Positions 62,227 through 64,000 of a stretch of 64,000 nt of DNA are shown in pieces. The stretch is from NCBI GenBank assembly GCA_015056865.1, contig SVFM01000004.1, forward strand, positions 62,001-126,000, read 5' to 3'. Source of the DNA: Lachnospiraceae bacterium. Its GTDB lineage: Bacteria; Bacillota; Clostridia; Lachnospirales; Lachnospiraceae. Each line of letters starts with the position of its first letter. The first letter of the stretch is position 1. Under the pieces are notes generated by a model, which made no database searches, was not told the DNA's origin, and saw only the letters and a list, made by a program, of their open reading frames with translations. The position numbers and the translations under genes are program-made.

Positions 62227-62361
62227 GTGAAGATAGGAAATAATGAATATTTCGAAATTCTTGTGACCGATTCAAAAGGTAATCTTTTGGCCAGTATCAC
62301 AGATGAAAACATTATTGAAGAAAAAGATTGCAGAATAGTGTGTGTGCCGATTGAGAGCTAA
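62227..62361 (+). CDS. 44-residue hypothetical protein
   Basis: GTG start at 62227 with AAGGAGGGG six bases upstream; stop at 62359-62361. The sequence starts VKIGNNEYFEILVTDSKGN and ends CRIVCVPIES. It is beta-rich and has no recognised family. The ribosome site overlaps the end of the XRE gene, so translation is coupled. It converges with the next gene, overlapping by four bases. Confidence 0.6.
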   Translation: MKIGNNEYFEILVTDSKGNLLASITDENIIEEKDCRIVCVPIES

Positions 62362-62567
62362 CCGAGGTTGTTTTTGCTTGATCTATCAGGATTAGAAACT
62401 GGTGTGGCAATACCATTGATATTTCTAACATGATAGTTTTCGTAGTTACCGTTATTTATTTGCCGAACAAACTGGTTACGTGTCATGTCGGCACCGGTGT
62501 AATTATCACGGAAGTGGATGTTTCTTCCTGAATCGGATTCTTTTGTAACACTAATTCTTTTTGGCAT
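62358..62567 (-). CDS. DUF3892-like small protein
   Basis: 69 residues: ISVTKESDSGRNIHFRDNYT, then QFVRQINNGNYENYHVRNIN and the ending VSNPDRSSKNNLG. The spacing and the SNPD-x-S-x-NNL tail fit DUF3892. Start at 62567 after AAGGAAGGTG. Function is unknown. Confidence 0.65.
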   Translation of the reverse strand: MPKRISVTKESDSGRNIHFRDNYTGADMTRNQFVRQINNGNYENYHVRNINGIATPVSNPDRSSKNNLG

Positions 62568-62895
62568 AAATTTGCACCTTCCTTTCTGTAGATGCACACA
62601 CACTCGAATCTGCAAGAACATATGTTCAAGGAGATTATATGCAAAGAGTATTTAAAAGTCAATATTAAAATCACAATATATAGATGTTTTATATAATTTT
62701 ACTACCAAATATTGTAATGAGAATGTCACAGAATTATTGGAATAGGAGAAAAAGAATCAATTTAACATGTATCCATGTCCTGCATGTGGCGTACAGCCAC
62801 GTTGGTAACCTCCTCTTTAATGTATTGAGGGCGCACAGGCACCCGAATTTCCTGTGCGTCACATGGAGGGCATGGAGGAGAAGAAAGGAGGAAAA
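62568..62895. other. 328-bp stretch without a supported gene
   Basis: The first 150 bases are AT-rich and hold the leader of the minus-strand DUF3892 gene. Further right, CGCACAGG (62832-62839) and CCTGTGCG (62851-62858) form an inverted repeat upstream of the next gene. A 73-codon frame (62684-62905) has no ribosome site and unusual residues. A 13-codon frame near 62767 encodes a C-x2-C peptide but its ribosome site is too distant. Confidence 0.6.
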
Positions 62896-63111
62896 ATGGA
62901 AGTAGTAAAACCAGAAGTTGCAGCTAGAGAACTGGGAAGAACCACTGAAACCATCAGGGTTATGATGGCGAACGGAGAATTCCAGCCGCCTATCGGGGAA
63001 GTTAAAACCAAAGACAAGGCCGGAAAACCTTTAAAACGGAAAACGTATTGGATATACCGCGAGTGGTTGAATCGCTATAAGAAAGGAGGGAATGGAAGTG
63101 ATGTTACATAA
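62896..63111 (+). CDS. Small DNA-binding protein, excisionase-like
   Basis: 71 residues: VKPEVAARELGRTTETIRVM, then ANGEFQPPIGEVK and RKTYWIYREWLNRY. This is a winged helix-turn-helix pattern like excisionases or MerR-type adaptors. AAAGGAGG lies five bases before the ATG at 62896. In integrated elements such genes control excision, but this one is far from int, so a regulatory role in the early operon is as likely. Confidence 0.65.
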   Translation: MEVVKPEVAARELGRTTETIRVMMANGEFQPPIGEVKTKDKAGKPLKRKTYWIYREWLNRYKKGGNGSDVT

Positions 63112-63325
63112 AATCTTATCCGGGACAAGCTTTGTATGTGCTCTTGTTGGTCTGGCCGGATTAACCGGGACCGTGGAACAGGCAGTGACAGATCCACAGG
63201 GCATAGTTCTTTCACTCGGGATCCTGGCGGTATCAGCAATCACGGGACTGTTGGCTGCAAACGAAAACAAATCATTGAGAAGGAGGAAAAGGAAATGTAC
63301 TTATGGCTGGAAGAATGTGGACTGA
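63098..63325 (+). CDS. Small membrane protein, unknown
   Basis: 75 residues from GTG at 63098, eight bases after AAAGGAGGG (ATG at 63092 or 63101 are alternatives). Two hydrophobic segments, about 8-26 and 38-56, and a basic tail KSLRRRKRK. It overlaps the previous gene by 14 bp. The layout is holin-like, but location in the early region argues against lysis. Confidence 0.55.
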   Translation: MMLHKILSGTSFVCALVGLAGLTGTVEQAVTDPQGIVLSLGILAVSAITGLLAANENKSLRRRKRKCTYGWKNVD

Positions 63326-63402
63326 TCAACGGAGCCGAAGAATCAAAAGAAGAACAGAAAAAAGAACCTGCCACCGACCAAAGTGAAACCAGGTTCTTAT
63401 AA
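63295..63402 (+). CDS. 35-residue hypothetical protein
   Basis: MYLWLEECGLINGAEESKEE and an acidic/Lys-rich rest. AAGGAGG lies eight bases before the ATG; it overlaps the previous gene. A hairpin (AGAACCTG with CAGGTTCT, near 63363-63399) covers its last codons. Confidence 0.5.
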   Translation: MYLWLEECGLINGAEESKEEQKKEPATDQSETRFL

Positions 63403-63490
63403 CAGCACATTGCCACGTGCTTCATGTTCATTGTACAGGATAAGAAAAGGAAATGTCAATGAGAAAATTGTAATAACAGGAGAGTGAAAA

Positions 63491-63664
63491 ATGATGATGG
63501 TTCATTGCAGGGACACGACCTGCAGACACAACAACGGCGAAGTGTGCATGCTACCGGCTATCAAAATAGATGTAGAACCGACAAATGAATTCCGAGAAGG
63601 AAAGCGTGTTGTTTACTCGGTTTGCCAGAATTACAAGGAGAAAGAAGATGCCGGAGAGGATTGA
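63491..63664 (+). CDS. 57-residue cysteine-containing protein
   Basis: MMMVHCRDTTCRHNNGEVCM followed by a charged tail with VCQNYKEKE. Four Cys in a C-x4-C-x7-C spacing plus one suggest a metal site like DUF1540. AGGAGAG precedes the ATG. Its end overlaps the next start by 17 bp. Confidence 0.6.
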   Translation: MMMVHCRDTTCRHNNGEVCMLPAIKIDVEPTNEFREGKRVVYSVCQNYKEKEDAGED

Positions 63665-63842
63665 GAATCGCATGGTAGTGGACGCTGAATGGATCCCACG
63701 ATATAAGCCGGTGTGCAGGTGTGAAGAGTGCGAAAGAGACATTTATCCCGGTGAAGAGTATTTTGATTTTGATGGCGATATCATGTGTGAGGATTGTGAA
63801 AGGGATTATGTAAGAAAAAATTATAGGAGGTGTGCTGAATGA
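63648..63842 (+). CDS. Small zinc-ribbon protein
   Basis: 64 residues: VCRCEECERDIYPGEEYFDF and DIMCEDCERDYVRKNY give two C-x2-C pairs, a treble-clef or ribbon zinc site. AAGGAG lies seven bases before the ATG. The stop overlaps the next start (ATGA). Confidence 0.75.
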   Translation: MPERIENRMVVDAEWIPRYKPVCRCEECERDIYPGEEYFDFDGDIMCEDCERDYVRKNYRRCAE

Positions 63843-64000
63843 ATTATAAAGAGTTGGAACAGGTTAATACGGAAATTTCATTTATTGACATAAAAGGGAA
63901 AAAATATGCTGATGTAGCAAACAGGGTTAGGGCATTTAGAAAACTATTTCCGAATGGAAAAATTGTTTCAAGTATTATTTCGCTTGAAAATGGAATCTGC
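63839..64000 (+). CDS. Phage-type protein, N-terminal part only
   Basis: 54 residues before the window edge, starting MNYKEELQ-like (actual MNYKELEQVNTEISFIDIKG) and KYADVANRVRAFRKLFPNG. ATAGGAGGTG precedes the ATG. The beginning resembles phage proteins that may be ssDNA-annealing (Erf/Sak-like) in Clostridia; too little is present to be sure. Confidence 0.6.
   Translation, partial: MNYKELEQVNTEISFIDIKGKKYADVANRVRAFRKLFPNGKIVSSIISLENGIC

Larger units (their letters stand above)
58081..64000. mobile_element. Left part of an integrated element (prophage or related), open at the window edge
   Basis: Signs: a tyrosine integrase pointing at the chromosome edge, arm-site-like 11-bp repeats beside it, divergent CI/Cro-type regulators with repeated operators, an ImmA-like remnant, and a run of tightly packed small genes with overlapping starts and stops. 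The region is more AT-rich than the left 58 kb. No structural or conjugation gene is in view, so the element type is open. The exact attachment core cannot be fixed without the other end. Confidence 0.85.

Noticed and set aside
62767..62808. 13-codon C-x2-C peptide frame
   Set aside because: The nearest AGGAG is about 12 bases away, and the frame is too short to judge.
62684..62905. 73-codon plus-strand frame
   Set aside because: No ribosome site, Trp/Arg/His-rich random-looking sequence, and overlap with the well-supported start at 62896.

Overview
The window reads as chromosome of a Clostridia bacterium, most likely a gut Lachnospiraceae. The reasons are the gram-positive type PolC, a T-box on thrS, a CIRCE operator, an AUU-started infC, strong AGGAGG ribosome sites, and several lineage-typical proteins (DUF5716/DUF5717, DUF4190, DUF2752, DUF4349, DUF1540). 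From 1 to about 58080 it is ordinary chromosome with a few inserted or repeated pieces. From about 58081 to the right edge it is the early/lysogeny end of an integrated element (prophage or related), more AT-rich, whose other end lies outside the window.

Layout. 1-9905: end of yifB/comM, dprA, ispG (minus), polC, rpsO, pnp. 9906-10566: no gene, but a perfect consensus promoter followed by an A/G-rich transcript and a strong hairpin, a candidate non-coding RNA. 10567-14374: a membrane-anchored GH3 glycosidase, then a three-gene operon of a HipA-like kinase, a protein with a resolvase-type DNA-binding tail, and a uridine-kinase-like NTPase. 14437-22173: tRNA-Gly, a CDP-alcohol phosphatidyltransferase, DUF4190 and DUF2752 membrane proteins, an ECF sigma factor with a DUF4179 partner, a beta-CASP nuclease, thyA-folA, ilvE. 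22191-30850: sbcDC, a zinc-ribbon DUF4190 protein, a parvulin lipoprotein, mgsA, CIRCE-htpG, greA. 30872-33886: polysaccharide deacetylase, mazEF, a SpoIID-like/peptidoglycan-binding protein.

33964-41759 is the most intriguing stretch. A promoter starts a transcript that opens with a roughly 186-nt, multi-branched, repeat-built structure, and then enters four genes: a giant DUF5717 solenoid protein, a DUF5716 actin/Hsp70-like protein, a TPR-type protein, and a membrane-anchored transglutaminase with Ig-like repeats. To my knowledge the function of this set is not established. It is followed (41844-47936) by a D-alanylation-like cassette: amino-acid racemase, DltA-like, DltC-like and DltB-like proteins, an SGNH-like protein whose nucleophile position is Cys, and a lipoprotein. 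The cassette is interrupted by a 115-bp GC-rich repeat array.

47958-58032: a PurF-like enzyme lacking the catalytic N-terminal Cys, a SEC-C protein, nagB (minus), a DUF4349 lipoprotein, GH29 fucosidase, T-box-thrS, a DUF1540 protein, and infC-rpmI-rplT behind a terminator/antiterminator leader. 58081-64000: tandem 11-bp repeats, tyrosine integrase, CI/Cro-type divergent repressors with repeated operators, a degenerate ImmA-like protein, and many small phage-type genes.

All family assignments come from reading motifs by eye. No database search was run.
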